64,000 nt of DNA, from positions 248,001 to 312,000 of the forward strand of contig NZ_FMZZ01000006.1 of assembly GCF_900101685.1 (NCBI RefSeq), given 5' to 3'. The notes below the pieces were generated by a model that was not told where the DNA came from, made no database searches, and was given only the letters and a program-made list of their open reading frames with translations. A program made the translations under genes and the position numbers. The stretch comes from Actinokineospora iranica (GTDB lineage Bacteria > Actinomycetota > Actinomycetes > Mycobacteriales > Pseudonocardiaceae). This document shows positions 30,777 to 39,246 of this stretch, piece by piece. The number at the start of each line of letters is the position of its first letter. Within the stretch, counting starts at the first letter, position 1.

Positions 30777-30951
30777 GCACCACCTTCCGAAGCAGGTCCG
30801 TCGGGATCTCCACCACTCCTTCCCCCTCCGGGATGGTAAGCCCGTGCTCGTCGGTCACCGCTCACTGCACCAGGATCGTTCCCCGGTCCATGGTGTAGAT
30901 CGTTGGACAGTCGTCGTCATCGCACGTCCCGAGCAGTCGGGTTACACGCAT
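30760..30951 (-). pseudogene. Small actinomycete protein gene broken by an in-frame TGA
   Basis: The frame begins ATG at 30951 and reads MRVTRLLGTCDDDDCPTIY through GTILVQ, then meets TGA at 30862-30864. Continuing in the same frame it reads AVTDEHGLTIPEGEG and ends [16 protein letters not shown] before a normal TAG at 30760. The whole 63-residue reading resembles a known small family (MxVTRLLGTC, CPT, EIPxxLLR), in which a Gly codon would be expected at the stop, so a single G-to-T change (GGA to TGA) explains it. The two cysteines could bind metal. No sign of recoding is seen. Confidence 0.65.
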
Positions 30952-30957
30952 CGTCAC

Positions 30958-31092
30958 TCACCCTTCACTGGCTGCTGTGTCGGGTTCGATACTGTCGAAG
31001 CACACAATCGGCGACGAGCGATACCAGTTGACAGAACAGGAAACTGGCTGGAGCAGGTAGGGGCTGGTGGAGTCCTTGAGCCGGTTCGCCAT
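30958..31092 (-). pseudogene. Truncated 5' end of a second DUF255 gene
   Basis: Behind a GAGG site, ATG at 31092 starts MANRLKDSTSPYLLQ, the family start of DUF255 proteins, then the reading changes abruptly to unrelated sequence (PVSCSVNWY) and stops after 44 codons. It shares the 16-base stretch from CCCTACCTGCTCC onward with the intact gene start near 30408 but is otherwise diverged. This looks like the stump of a paralogue or of the original gene left beside an inserted cassette. Confidence 0.6.
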
Positions 31093-31149
31093 GGCACCAG
31101 CCTCTCAAATCGAGTGTGGCCGGGCACGGCGGTGCGCGACACTTCCCGG

Positions 31150-32517
31150 GTGCTGCTGACCCTGACCACCACCATCCGGCCCGCGACCGACCTGGGTTAC
31201 CTGCTGTTCAAGCATCCGGCGAAGGCGCAGGCGTTCTCGACCGCCGCGGGCGCGGCCCACGTGTTCTACCCGGCCGCCGACGAGGACGTGTGCACGGCGG
31301 CGCTGCTGCTGGAGGTCGACCCGGTCGCGCGGCCACGCGACGGGCAGCACGTCAGCGACCGCCCGTACGCGGCCGGGTCGCAGCTCGCGGTGGCCATGGC
31401 GACGGTGTTCCGCACGGCCATGACCGGCCGCTGCGACGCCCGGCCGGAGCTGGCCGAGCGGCCGATCCCGCTGTCCGTGCGGGTCCCGGCGACCTCGTGC
31501 CGGGGCGGGGCGGCGCTGGTCGAGCGGCTGTTCGCGCCGCTGGGCTGGCGGGTCGACGCGCGGCCGGTGCCGCTGGACCCCGAGTTCCCCGACTGGGGCG
31601 ACTCGCGCTACCTGGACCTGCGGCTCGACGGCGAGGCGCGGGTGGCCGACGCGCTCAAGCACCTGTACGTGCTGCTGCCGGTGCTGGACGACACGAAGCA
31701 CTACTGGGTCGCCGAGGACGAGGTGGGCAAGCTGCTGCGCGCGGGCGCTGGCTGGCTCGCCGGGCACCCGGAGCGTGACCTGATCAGCGCCCGCTACCTC
31801 GCTCACCAGGGCGGATACGTGCGCACGGCGCTGGCCCAGCTCGCCGAGCTGGACGGGGCGACGGAGGAAAGCCTGGACAACGCCCTGACAGAACCCGTGA
31901 ACGCCCCGGCGCCGCTGGCCGTCGTCCGGCGGCAGGCGGTGCTCGCCGCGCTGCGCGAGGTCGGCGCGCGGCGGGTGCTCGACCTGGGCTGCGGCGGCGG
32001 GGCGCTGCTGCGCGACCTGCTGGCTGACCCGGCGTTCACCGAGATCGTGGGGACGGACGTCTCCGCGGGCGCGCTGGCGGCGGCGGAGCGGCGGCTGGGC
32101 CTGGACCGGCTGCCCGACCACACCCGGGAGCGGCTCACGCTGCGGCAGTCGTCGCTGACCTACACCGACCCGTCGCTGGCGGGTTACGACGCCGCGGTGC
32201 TGATGGAGGTCGTCGAGCACGTCGACCCGAGCAGGCTGCCCGCGCTGGAACGCGCCGTGTTCGGCACCGCGCGGCCCGCGCATGTCGTGGTGACCACGCC
32301 GAACGTGGAGTACAACGCGCTGTTCCCCGCGCTGCCCGCCGGGCAGGCGCGGCACCCCGACCACCGGTTTGAATGGACCCGCGCGGAGTTCCGCGAGTGG
32401 GCAGGCGCCGTCGCCGAGCGGCGCGGCTACACGGTCCGGTATTCCCCGGTCGGCCCAGAAGACGCCGAACTCGGCGCGCCGACGCAGCTCGCTCTGTTCT
32501 CCCGTAAGGAGGCGTGA
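31150..32517 (+). CDS. hen1: RNA 3'-terminal ribose 2'-O-methyltransferase Hen1
   Basis: A 455-residue bacterial Hen1. The N-terminal half is the ligase-activating domain that contacts Pnkp (LLTLTTTIRPATDLGYLL). The C-terminal half is a SAM-dependent methyltransferase with DLGCGGG from residue 278 and the metal-binding EVVEHVD (Glu 353, Glu 356, His 357). With Pnkp it repairs RNAs cut by ribotoxins and marks the joint with a 2'-O-methyl group that prevents recutting. The GTG at 31150 matches the family start. The stop overlaps the Pnkp start by one base, so the pair is an operon. Confidence 0.95.
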   Translation: MLLTLTTTIRPATDLGYLLFKHPAKAQAFSTAAGAAHVFYPAADEDVCTAALLLEVDPVARPRDGQHVSDRPYAAGSQLAVAMATVFRTAMTGRCDARPELAERPIPLSVRVPATSCRGGAALVERLFAPLGWRVDARPVPLDPEFPDWGDSRYLDLRLDGEARVADALKHLYVLLPVLDDTKHYWVAEDEVGKLLRAGAGWLAGHPERDLISARYLAHQGGYVRTALAQLAELDGATEESLDNALTEPVNAPAPLAVVRRQAVLAALREVGARRVLDLGCGGGALLRDLLADPAFTEIVGTDVSAGALAAAERRLGLDRLPDHTRERLTLRQSSLTYTDPSLAGYDAAVLMEVVEHVDPSRLPALERAVFGTARPAHVVVTTPNVEYNALFPALPAGQARHPDHRFEWTRAEFREWAGAVAERRGYTVRYSPVGPEDAELGAPTQLALFSRKEA

Positions 32518-35036
32518 TGGACCTGGCCATTCCCGACATGGCGCTCGTGGTGCTCATCGGCGCCTCGGGCTCGGGCAAGTCGACCTTCGCGCGCAGGCAC
32601 TTCCGGCCGACGCAGGTCCTGTCCAGCGACTATTTCCGCGGCCTGGTCAGCGACGACGAGAACGACCAGTCCGCCACCGTGCCCGCGTTCGAGGCACTGC
32701 ACTATGTGGCCGGGAAACGCTTGCAGGCGGGGCGGGTCACGGTCGTGGACGCCACGAACACGCAGCGGGAGCCGCGCGCGCAGCTGGTGCGGCTCGCCCG
32801 CGAGCACGACGTGCTGCCGGTGGCGATCGTGCTGGACCTGCCGGAGTCGACATGTGTGCGGCGCAACGCCGACCGCCCGGACCGCGACTTCGGGGCGCGG
32901 GTGGTCAAGCGGCACGTGTCCGAGCTGCGGCGCTCGCTGGGCTCGTTGCGGCGCGAGGGTTTCCGGCACGTGCACGTGCTCTCCGACGAGTCCGAAGTGG
33001 ACTCCGCGCGGATCGTGGTCGAGCCGCTGCGCAACGACCTGCGCGGCGAGACCGGCCCGTTCGACGTGATCGGCGACGTGCACGGCTGCCGCGCGGAGCT
33101 GGAGGAGCTGCTGGACACGCTGGGCTACGCGATCGAGCGGGACGCGGGCGGGCGCGCGGTCGGCGCGCGGCACCCGCTGGGCAGGCGCGTGGTGTTCGTC
33201 GGCGATCTGGTCGACCGCGGCCCCGACACCCCGGGCGTGCTGCGACTCGCGATGGGGATGGTCGAGGCGGGCAATGCGCTTGCGGTGTGCGGCAACCACG
33301 AGCAGAAACTCGTGCGGGCGTTGCGCGGCAAGAAGGTCACCGTCGCGCACGGCCTGGGCGAGTCGCTGGCGCAGCTGGCCGAGGAGCCCGCCGAGTACCG
33401 CGCGCGGGTGGAAGCCTTCTGCGATCAGCTGATCGGGCACTACGTGCTCGACGGCGGCAAGCTCGTCGTGGCGCACGCGGGCCTGCCGGAGCGCTACCAC
33501 GGCCGCGCGTCCGGCCGGGTGCGCGGTTTCGCGCTGTACGGCGACACCACCGGCGAGACCGACGAGTACGGCCTGCCGGTGCGGTATCCGTGGGCGAACG
33601 ACTACCGCGGCAGCGCGACCGTCCTGTATGGACACACCCCGGTGCCGGAAGCCGAGTGGGTCAACGGGACCATGTGCCTGGACACCGGGTGCGTGTTCGG
33701 CGGCAAGCTGACCGCGCTGCGGTACCCGGAGCGCGAAGTGGTGTCGGTGAAGGCGCACGAGGTCTGGTACGAGCCGGTGCGGCCGCTGGCGCCAGAGCCG
33801 GTCGCCGACCGCGAGCCAACCGCCCTCGCGCTGACCGATGTCGTCGGCAAGCGCGTGGTGGAAACCGCTGTGCTGGGCCAGGTCACGGTGCGCGGCGAGC
33901 AGGCCGCGGCGGCGCTGGAGGTGATGAGCCGGTTCGCGGTGGACCCGCGCTGGCTGCTGTACCTGCCGCCGACGATGGCCCCCGCCGAGACGCACCCCGA
34001 CGGGGACGTGCTGGAGCACCCGCGGGAGGCGTTCGCCGGTTTCGGCGGCATTCCCGTGCTGTGCGAGGAGAAGCACATGGGCTCCCGCGCCGTCGTCCTG
34101 GTCACCAGGGACCCGGACGTGGCCCCGCGCCGCTTCGGCATCGAGGGCGACGGCGCGGTGCACACCCGCACCGGCCGCCCGTTCTTCGACGCCGCCCTGA
34201 CCGAGCGGCTGCTCGCCCGGGTCCGCGCGGCCGCGGCGGGCCTGTGGGACGAGTTGGGCACCGACTGGCTGCTGCTCGACGCGGAACTGCTGCCGTGGAG
34301 CGCCAAGGCGGGCGAGCTGATCACGTCCCAGTACGCGTCGGTGGGCGCGGCGGCCGAATCCGCCCTGCCCGCGGCCCTGTCGGCGCTGTCCGCCGCGGCC
34401 GACCGCGGCGTGCCCGTGGCGGACCTGCTGGCGCGCATGGAATCCCGCGCGGCGAACGTCGCCGCCTTCCGCGCCGCCTACCGCCGCTACTGCTGGCCGA
34501 CCTCCGGCCTGGACGGCGTCCGCCTGGCCCCGTTCCAGGTCCTGGCGGCCGAGGGCGCCACCTTCCACGACCGCCCGCACACCTGGCACCTGGCGGTGGC
34601 CGAGCGCCTGCGCGCGGCGGACCCCGACCTGTTCACCCGCACCCGCACCCTCGCCGTCGACACGGCGGACCCGGAGTCGGTGGCGGCGGGCATCCGCTGG
34701 TGGGAGGACATGACCGCGGCGGGCGGCGAGGGCATGGTGGTGAAACCGGCGGCCAACCTGGTCCGCGCGGGCCGCAAACCCGTCCAGCCCGGCGTCAAGG
34801 TGCGCGGCCGCGAGTACCTGCGCGTCATCTACGGCCCCGACTACACCGAACCGGACAACCTGGCGCGGCTGCGCGACCGCAGACTGGGCCACAAGCGCTC
34901 GCTGGCCCTGCGCGAGTACGCGCTGGGCCTGGAAGCCCTCGACCGCCTCACCCGCGGCGAGCCGCTGTGGCGCGTGCACGAGTGCGTCTTCGCGATCCTC
35001 GCCCTGGAATCCGAACCCGTCGACCCCCGCCTGTGA
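32517..35036 (+). CDS. pnkp: Polynucleotide kinase-phosphatase-ligase Pnkp
   Basis: An 839-residue three-domain RNA repair enzyme. The kinase P-loop GASGSGKST is at 15-23; the metallophosphatase follows with DVHGC (Asp 187), GDLVDRG (229) and GNHE (259); the adenylyltransferase-like ligase carries the lysine of EKHMGSR (Lys 519). The kinase phosphorylates 5' ends, the phosphatase clears 3' ends and the ligase seals once Hen1 is bound. The ATG at 32517 is preferred over GTG 32514 because the AAGGAGG site is then correctly spaced. Some GC-rich antisense frames are not coding. Confidence 0.96.
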   Translation: MDLAIPDMALVVLIGASGSGKSTFARRHFRPTQVLSSDYFRGLVSDDENDQSATVPAFEALHYVAGKRLQAGRVTVVDATNTQREPRAQLVRLAREHDVLPVAIVLDLPESTCVRRNADRPDRDFGARVVKRHVSELRRSLGSLRREGFRHVHVLSDESEVDSARIVVEPLRNDLRGETGPFDVIGDVHGCRAELEELLDTLGYAIERDAGGRAVGARHPLGRRVVFVGDLVDRGPDTPGVLRLAMGMVEAGNALAVCGNHEQKLVRALRGKKVTVAHGLGESLAQLAEEPAEYRARVEAFCDQLIGHYVLDGGKLVVAHAGLPERYHGRASGRVRGFALYGDTTGETDEYGLPVRYPWANDYRGSATVLYGHTPVPEAEWVNGTMCLDTGCVFGGKLTALRYPEREVVSVKAHEVWYEPVRPLAPEPVADREPTALALTDVVGKRVVETAVLGQVTVRGEQAAAALEVMSRFAVDPRWLLYLPPTMAPAETHPDGDVLEHPREAFAGFGGIPVLCEEKHMGSRAVVLVTRDPDVAPRRFGIEGDGAVHTRTGRPFFDAALTERLLARVRAAAAGLWDELGTDWLLLDAELLPWSAKAGELITSQYASVGAAAESALPAALSALSAAADRGVPVADLLARMESRAANVAAFRAAYRRYCWPTSGLDGVRLAPFQVLAAEGATFHDRPHTWHLAVAERLRAADPDLFTRTRTLAVDTADPESVAAGIRWWEDMTAAGGEGMVVKPAANLVRAGRKPVQPGVKVRGREYLRVIYGPDYTEPDNLARLRDRRLGHKRSLALREYALGLEALDRLTRGEPLWRVHECVFAILALESEPVDPRL

Positions 35037-35099
35037 GCCCAGCCGCGACCCCACTCGTCAGCAGCAGCGCACCCTGCCCGCCCTTCGGCTCACACCGGT

Positions 35100-35133
35100 G
35101 TGGCCGGGCGCCCGCGTGGGGGTGCCCGGCCAC
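35100..35133. terminator. Terminator between pnkp and the DUF6801 gene
   Basis: A 10-bp stem GTGGCCGGGC with a 14-base GC-rich loop, lying between the convergent stops at 35036 and 35152; it may serve both. Confidence 0.7.
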
Positions 35134-35151
35134 GGTCGTTCTCGCTGTGCG

Positions 35152-36285
35152 TCAGCCGACGGAGATGGTGGCCAGCGTGGGGTCTTGGCCGTCTGTCAGT
35201 CTGCACGGGGTGGAGAAGGTCCCGAGACCGGTCTCCGAGCCGTCGGCCCGCCTGGGGGTCCACTGGCCGGTGAAGGTGTCGCCGAGGGAGATCTTCACCG
35301 TGCCCGCCTCATGCGCGGTGAAGGCGGGGAACTCGGCCCCGGTGAGCGGCAGGTCAAGTGCGCTGTCCGTGGGAACGGCGGTGGGGGGAATGGTGAACGG
35401 CAGGTCCGCGGCCGCCACCGCGCCGTTGGTGTCGATCTCGGCCTGTGCCGTCGTGGTGCCCTCGATGGTGGTGGCCCTGACCAAGCTGAGGACTCGGACG
35501 ATTTCGATGTCCAGAGTCGCGACAACACTCAGGTCCGTGCCCTGGACAGTGTCACCGACCTTGGCCGAGGCGGGGAACCGCACCGCCACCGCCATGTCGA
35601 CGGTCCGCTCGCCGGACAGCGGGAAGGCACATCCATAGACGACCTTCTTGGTCTCCACGGGCGGCGGGGGGACCGGACCGCCCTTGATCTTGAACTTGGC
35701 CAGGGTGTTGTTCTGGCCTGGCCCCTGCTCGCACGGCGACTCGAAGGTGCCCAGGCCGGTCGGGGTGCCGCTGGAGGTCCTCGGGGTCAGCGTGGTGGCG
35801 AGGTCGCCGACGGTGATCTGCCCCTTGCCCGGGCGGGAGAAGGTCAGCGAGGGGGCTTGACCGGTGACGACGACCTCGAAGGCCCCGGACGAGGGGACCG
35901 GTGTCTTCTCAAGTTTCAGGGAGACCTCGACCGGCACGGTGGTCTTCGGGGCCGTGACGGTCATCGCCGCCGCGATGGAACCTTCGATGGTGGTGGCGCC
36001 CAGCAGGTTCAATCCCTGAGCGACTTCCGCTGGAAAAGTGATTGTCGCCTTGACGTCGAACATCGGCGTGGGCTGACCGACCGGCAGGGATGCGGGAACC
36101 GCTGCCTCGATCTCCGCGGCCACCGCCTGCGTGCCGATCAGCGGGAATGAGCAGGCGGAGCCCAAGGGCAGGCTCGCCGCCGAACTGGTGCCCGCGCCGG
36201 CGAACCCCATGGCGCCCACTGCCAGCACGCCTGCGGCGACAGCCGTCAGCACCCGGCGGGGCGCGCCCCCTAATATTGTTCTCAT
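35152..36285 (-). CDS. Secreted protein with two DUF6801 domains
   Basis: A 377-residue exported protein. The signal peptide runs MRTILGGAPRR, a hydrophobic stretch and cleavage near SSAASLP (about 38). The mature protein is two similar halves of about 165 residues: each begins with a Cys followed by FPL and ends with TGLGTF and a Cys-containing PC, with ATTIEG repeated in both. A proline-rich hinge (GPVPPPPVETKK) joins them. No membrane anchor or LPxTG is present. The ATG at 36285 follows GGGGAGAG. DUF6801 function is unknown; secretion suggests an envelope or extracellular role. Confidence 0.8.
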   Translation of the reverse strand: MRTILGGAPRRVLTAVAAGVLAVGAMGFAGAGTSSAASLPLGSACSFPLIGTQAVAAEIEAAVPASLPVGQPTPMFDVKATITFPAEVAQGLNLLGATTIEGSIAAAMTVTAPKTTVPVEVSLKLEKTPVPSSGAFEVVVTGQAPSLTFSRPGKGQITVGDLATTLTPRTSSGTPTGLGTFESPCEQGPGQNNTLAKFKIKGGPVPPPPVETKKVVYGCAFPLSGERTVDMAVAVRFPASAKVGDTVQGTDLSVVATLDIEIVRVLSLVRATTIEGTTTAQAEIDTNGAVAAADLPFTIPPTAVPTDSALDLPLTGAEFPAFTAHEAGTVKISLGDTFTGQWTPRRADGSETGLGTFSTPCRLTDGQDPTLATISVG

Positions 36286-36363
36286 ATTTTCTCTCCCCAC
36301 AGGAAAAAGAATGCGACACATAGCGCGAAAAGGGTTGCGGAGTTGACAAATGACCCCAGGAAA

Positions 36364-36384
36364 TGATCACCGCAGCCGTGATCA
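36364..36384. promoter_or_regulatory. Inverted repeat upstream of the DUF6801 gene
   Basis: TGATCAC, 7 bases, GTGATCA, a perfect 7+7 inverted repeat about 80 bases before the start codon, in an AT-rich intergenic stretch (36286-36648) with no gene. It could be an operator for the secreted protein gene. Confidence 0.4.
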
Positions 36385-36648
36385 AAGTAACCCCGAACAG
36401 TCTTCACCGCAAGAGCGAAATCGTTCCAGAAAATCCACTACCACAACCGCTCGCGCCCACATTTTTGTCATCGATCGACGAAACAGACCCGAATGCCGCA
36501 TGGCACAGATAGTCACCAGCGGCTTTCGGTCGTGACGTTTTCGCTGCGACCGCGGGGACCACGCCCACCGAAACGGTATTCACCAACCGGAGGCGGGCAG
36601 CGGCGATCCGCGCGCCGGAGTGCGGCGCGCGGTGCTGTTGGCGGCTGG

Positions 36649-36897
36649 TCAGGCCGTCTTCTTGTCGTCCTCGGGCGGGTCGAAGCTCGCGGGGACGCGC
36701 TTGAGGTGCTTGGTCATGGAGCGGATCAGGAACGCCACCGCCACGAAGAACAGGACCAGGATCAGAAAGCCCAGCGGGCTCGACTTGCCGAAGTCCTCGC
36801 CCTGGCCGCCGGGGTCGGCCGGGCGGGGGGGCGGCTGCGTCTGGGCCAGGACCATCGGCACCGTCGCCGAGAGGTCCGGACCGGTCAGCTCGATCAC
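36649..36897 (-). CDS. Small single-pass membrane protein downstream of mca
   Basis: An 82-residue protein with one transmembrane helix ([16 protein letters not shown] at about 43-58) flanked by a proline-rich N-terminal part and a basic C-terminal part ending DDKKTA. Its GTG start at 36897 overlaps the mca stop (GTGA), so it is translated together with mca. Such small membrane proteins next to mca are common in actinomycetes, but no function is known to me. Confidence 0.8.
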   Translation of the reverse strand: MIELTGPDLSATVPMVLAQTQPPPRPADPGGQGEDFGKSSPLGFLILVLFFVAVAFLIRSMTKHLKRVPASFDPPEDDKKTA

Positions 36898-37775
36898 AGG
36901 GACACCTTCTCACTGATGCCGGAGAACAGGTCGTCCTCGGGCAGGGTGCTGTCCACCAGGGAGCGGACCAGCTCATACTCCTCATAGGGCCACACCGCGC
37001 GCTGGATGTCCAGCGGGACGGCGAACCAGCGGCTCTCCGGATCGATCTGGGTGGCGTGCGCCAGCAGGGCGGCGTCGCGGACCTCGAAGTAGTCGGCGCA
37101 CTCGACGCGGGTGGTGACCCGGTGGGCGATGTCGCCGCGGTCGGCGGGCCAGTTCTCCAGCCACTCGGTGTACGGGGACTCCAGGCCCGCGGCGATGACC
37201 GCCTCGTGCATGGCGACCAGGCGGGCGCGGGAGAAGCCGTGCGAGTAGTACAGCTTGAGCGGGGTCCAGGGCTCCCCGGCCGCCGGGTAGAGCTCCGGGT
37301 CGCCTGCCGCGTCGAAGGCGGCGACGGAGACCTCGTGGCAGCGGATGTGGTCGGGGTGCGGGTAGCCGCCGTTCTCGTCGTAGGTGATGATCACGTGCGG
37401 CTTGAACTCGCGGATGGCCTCGACCAGCGGCGGGACGGACTCCTCCAGCGGCACCAGCGCGAAGCAGCCCTCGGGCAGCGGCGGCTTCGGGTCGCCCTCG
37501 GGCAGGCCCGAGTCGACGAAGCCGAGCCAGCGGTGCCGCACGCCCAGGATCTCGGCGGCCTTGGCCATCTCCTGCCTGCGGACGGCCGGGATGTCCTCGG
37601 CGACCTCCGGCCGGTCCATGGCCGGGTTGAGGATGTCGCCGCGCTCGCCGCCGGTGCAGGTCACCACCATGACCTCGTGCCCCTCGGCCACGTAGCGGGC
37701 CATCGTCGCGGCGCCCTTGCTCGACTCGTCGTCCGGGTGGGCGTGGACCGCCATCAAACGCAGCTTCTCGGCCAT
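36894..37775 (-). CDS. mca: Mycothiol S-conjugate amidase
   Basis: A 293-residue zinc amidase of the PIG-L/LmbE fold. The metal site is formed by [15 protein letters not shown] near residue 12 and [12 protein letters not shown] in the middle. Mca cleaves mycothiol-toxin conjugates to a mercapturic acid and GlcN-Ins, so this marks an organism that uses mycothiol. The downstream half is typical Mca ([12 protein letters not shown]) and longer than MshB-only patterns. The ATG at 37775 has a GAGAGG site. Divergent from the DUF4307 gene. Confidence 0.93.
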   Translation of the reverse strand: MAEKLRLMAVHAHPDDESSKGAATMARYVAEGHEVMVVTCTGGERGDILNPAMDRPEVAEDIPAVRRQEMAKAAEILGVRHRWLGFVDSGLPEGDPKPPLPEGCFALVPLEESVPPLVEAIREFKPHVIITYDENGGYPHPDHIRCHEVSVAAFDAAGDPELYPAAGEPWTPLKLYYSHGFSRARLVAMHEAVIAAGLESPYTEWLENWPADRGDIAHRVTTRVECADYFEVRDAALLAHATQIDPESRWFAVPLDIQRAVWPYEEYELVRSLVDSTLPEDDLFSGISEKVSL

Positions 37776-37904
37776 GACCTCTCTCGGCCCCCTCCTGATA
37801 CGTGGACTCCGCACGCGGCGGATACTCGACCCGGATAGTCGAACGCCCCCGGCGGGGCCCATTGTTCCCACCGGTCGGACAACCGCTCCCAGGAGGTCCC
37901 CGCG

Positions 37905-38345
37905 ATGACCGTGGCCGGTCGAGCCCTACCGGAGGGCCGCTATGGGTCGACGCGCGCGCGCCGGTCCCCGCGGACCATGCTCGTGCTGATCGTCTGCGGG
38001 CTGCTGGCGGGCGGGGCGGTGACCTATCTCGGCTACAAGAACCTGGGGACGGCGCCGATCGAGGCGCAGCGGACCGCGTTTAGCAACCAGCCGGACAACC
38101 GCATGGAACTGACCTTCGACGTGACCCGGACGACGCCGGAGCGGCCCGCCGTGTGCATCGTGCGGGTCCGCGGAATCGACGGCACGGAGAACGGGCGCAA
38201 GGAGGTCTACATCGCGCCGGGCGAGCCGTCGGCGCGGGTGACGACGGTCATCCGGGGCGCGTCCGAACCAGTGACAGCGGACGTTTTCGGTTGCTCTTAC
38301 CAGGTCCCCGCTTACTTGTCCACAGATCAGCCGCCAACGGGGTGA
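37905..38345 (+). CDS. DUF4307 family membrane protein
   Basis: A 146-residue protein with a short basic N-terminus (PEGRYG, then RARRSPRT), one transmembrane helix ([19 protein letters not shown] at about 25-43) and an extracellular beta-rich domain with two cysteines (PAVCIVRV and FGCSY). This order is that of DUF4307, an actinobacterial family usually located between mca and greA, exactly as here. A DnaA-type box TTGTCCACA lies in its last codons (38316-38324). Confidence 0.88.
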   Translation: MTVAGRALPEGRYGSTRARRSPRTMLVLIVCGLLAGGAVTYLGYKNLGTAPIEAQRTAFSNQPDNRMELTFDVTRTTPERPAVCIVRVRGIDGTENGRKEVYIAPGEPSARVTTVIRGASEPVTADVFGCSYQVPAYLSTDQPPTG

Positions 38346-38403
38346 ACTGCGGCCTTAACGGCAGAGAAACGGACATTTCGGGCGGGAAGAAACCCCTGTT
38401 CGT

Positions 38404-38450
38404 GCTACCCTCGGCTACCTGCACGGCCCCTAGGAGGGCCGTGTTTTTTC
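38404..38450 (+). promoter_or_regulatory. Candidate greA promoter with promoter-proximal intrinsic terminator
   Basis: An extended -10 (TGCTACCCT at 38403-38411) is followed within about 12 bases by a perfect 8-bp hairpin (38422-38429 with 38436-38443) and six T residues (38444-38449). The T-tract makes it the most canonical intrinsic terminator in the window. It lies 80 bases before greA. It either ends the DUF4307 transcript or attenuates greA. Confidence 0.6.
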
Positions 38451-38528
38451 CATTCCGGGTGCCCCACGAAGCCCGGGACTGCCTGGCCCGAAACCACGGG
38501 CCCGGAGTACGACGAGGAGTTGGTGACC

Positions 38529-39020
38529 GTGAGCGACACCCAGGTGACCTGGTTGACCCAGGAGGCCTACAACCGGCTCAAGCACGAGCTCGACGAGCTG
38601 ATTGAGAACCGCCCGGTCATCGCGCAGAAGATCAACACCAGCCGCGAGGAAGGTGACCTCAAGGAAAACGGGGGTTACCACGCCGCTCGCGAGGAGCAGG
38701 GCCAGCAGGAGGCGCGCATCCGCCACCTGCAGGAGCTGCTGCGCGGAGCCAAGGTCGGCGAGGCCCCCGCCAACGACGGCATCGCCGAGCCCGGGATGGT
38801 GCTGACGGTGCGCTACGACGGGGACGACGAGGAAGAGCAGTTCCTGCTCGCCACGCGCGAAGAGGGCGGCGGTGAGGGGGCGCTGGAGGTGTACTCGCCC
38901 GAGTCGCCGCTGGGGCGGGCGCTGCTGGGCGCCAAGGAGGGCGAGACCCGGGAGTACGAGCTGCCCAACGGGAAGACGCAGAAGGTGACTCTGCACAAGG
39001 CTGTGCCTTACAGCGGCTGA
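38529..39020 (+). CDS. greA: Transcription elongation factor GreA
   Basis: A 163-residue GreA that rescues backtracked RNA polymerase by stimulating transcript cleavage. The N-terminal coiled coil contains [19 protein letters not shown] with the acidic tip residues, and the C-terminal FKBP-like domain ends LHKAVPYSG. The N-terminus [12 protein letters not shown] is the actinobacterial form. The start is probably GTG 38529; GTG 38523 and TTG 38520 are also in frame near the GAGGAG site at 38513-38518. A very strong terminator follows. Confidence 0.95.
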   Translation: MSDTQVTWLTQEAYNRLKHELDELIENRPVIAQKINTSREEGDLKENGGYHAAREEQGQQEARIRHLQELLRGAKVGEAPANDGIAEPGMVLTVRYDGDDEEEQFLLATREEGGGEGALEVYSPESPLGRALLGAKEGETREYELPNGKTQKVTLHKAVPYSG

Positions 39021-39031
39021 GACTGCTTCAA

Positions 39032-39071
39032 CGAGGGCCGGCTTTCCTGTCTCCAGGAAAGCCGGCCCTCG
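39032..39071 (+). terminator. Terminator after greA
   Basis: A perfect 18-bp stem beginning CGAGGGCCGG with a TCTC loop, 11 bases after the greA stop. Confidence 0.9.
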
Positions 39072-39098
39072 TTCTGTCTTGGGGTGCTGTGGCCGGTG

Positions 39099-39246
39099 TG
39101 CTCGATTGGGTGGAGTGGTTTCTTCGGGGCCCCTACGAAGGAAGATCGCCCGTGTGAAAGAGGGTGGGAAGCCTGCGGCATCACACGCGCGGCCAGCTTA
39201 GCGATCTTCCTTCTCCCCCGAAGAAACCACTCCACCCCATCGAGCA
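39099..39246. repeat. MITE-like palindromic element, copy 1
   Basis: A 148-bp imperfect palindrome. Its ends are inverted repeats starting TGCTCGAT and ending ATCGAGCA; the match continues inward through GGTGGAGTGGTTTCTTCGGG and GAAGGAAGATCGC. The centre (AAGAGGGTGGGAAGCCTGCGGCA) is unpaired. The same sequence occurs reverse-complemented at 55607-55757. It carries no gene, so movement would need an enzyme encoded elsewhere. Its right arm overlaps the 3' end of the Lrp gene. Confidence 0.8.

Noticed and set aside
30862-30864. In-frame TGA as a selenocysteine codon
   Set aside because: No SECIS-like hairpin is evident, and the family is expected to have glycine there; a point mutation is simpler.
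32427-35054. 875-codon frame opposite pnkp, and a 1089-codon frame overlapping it on the plus strand
   Set aside because: Both lack recognisable domains, while the 32517-35036 frame has kinase, phosphatase and ligase motifs in order.
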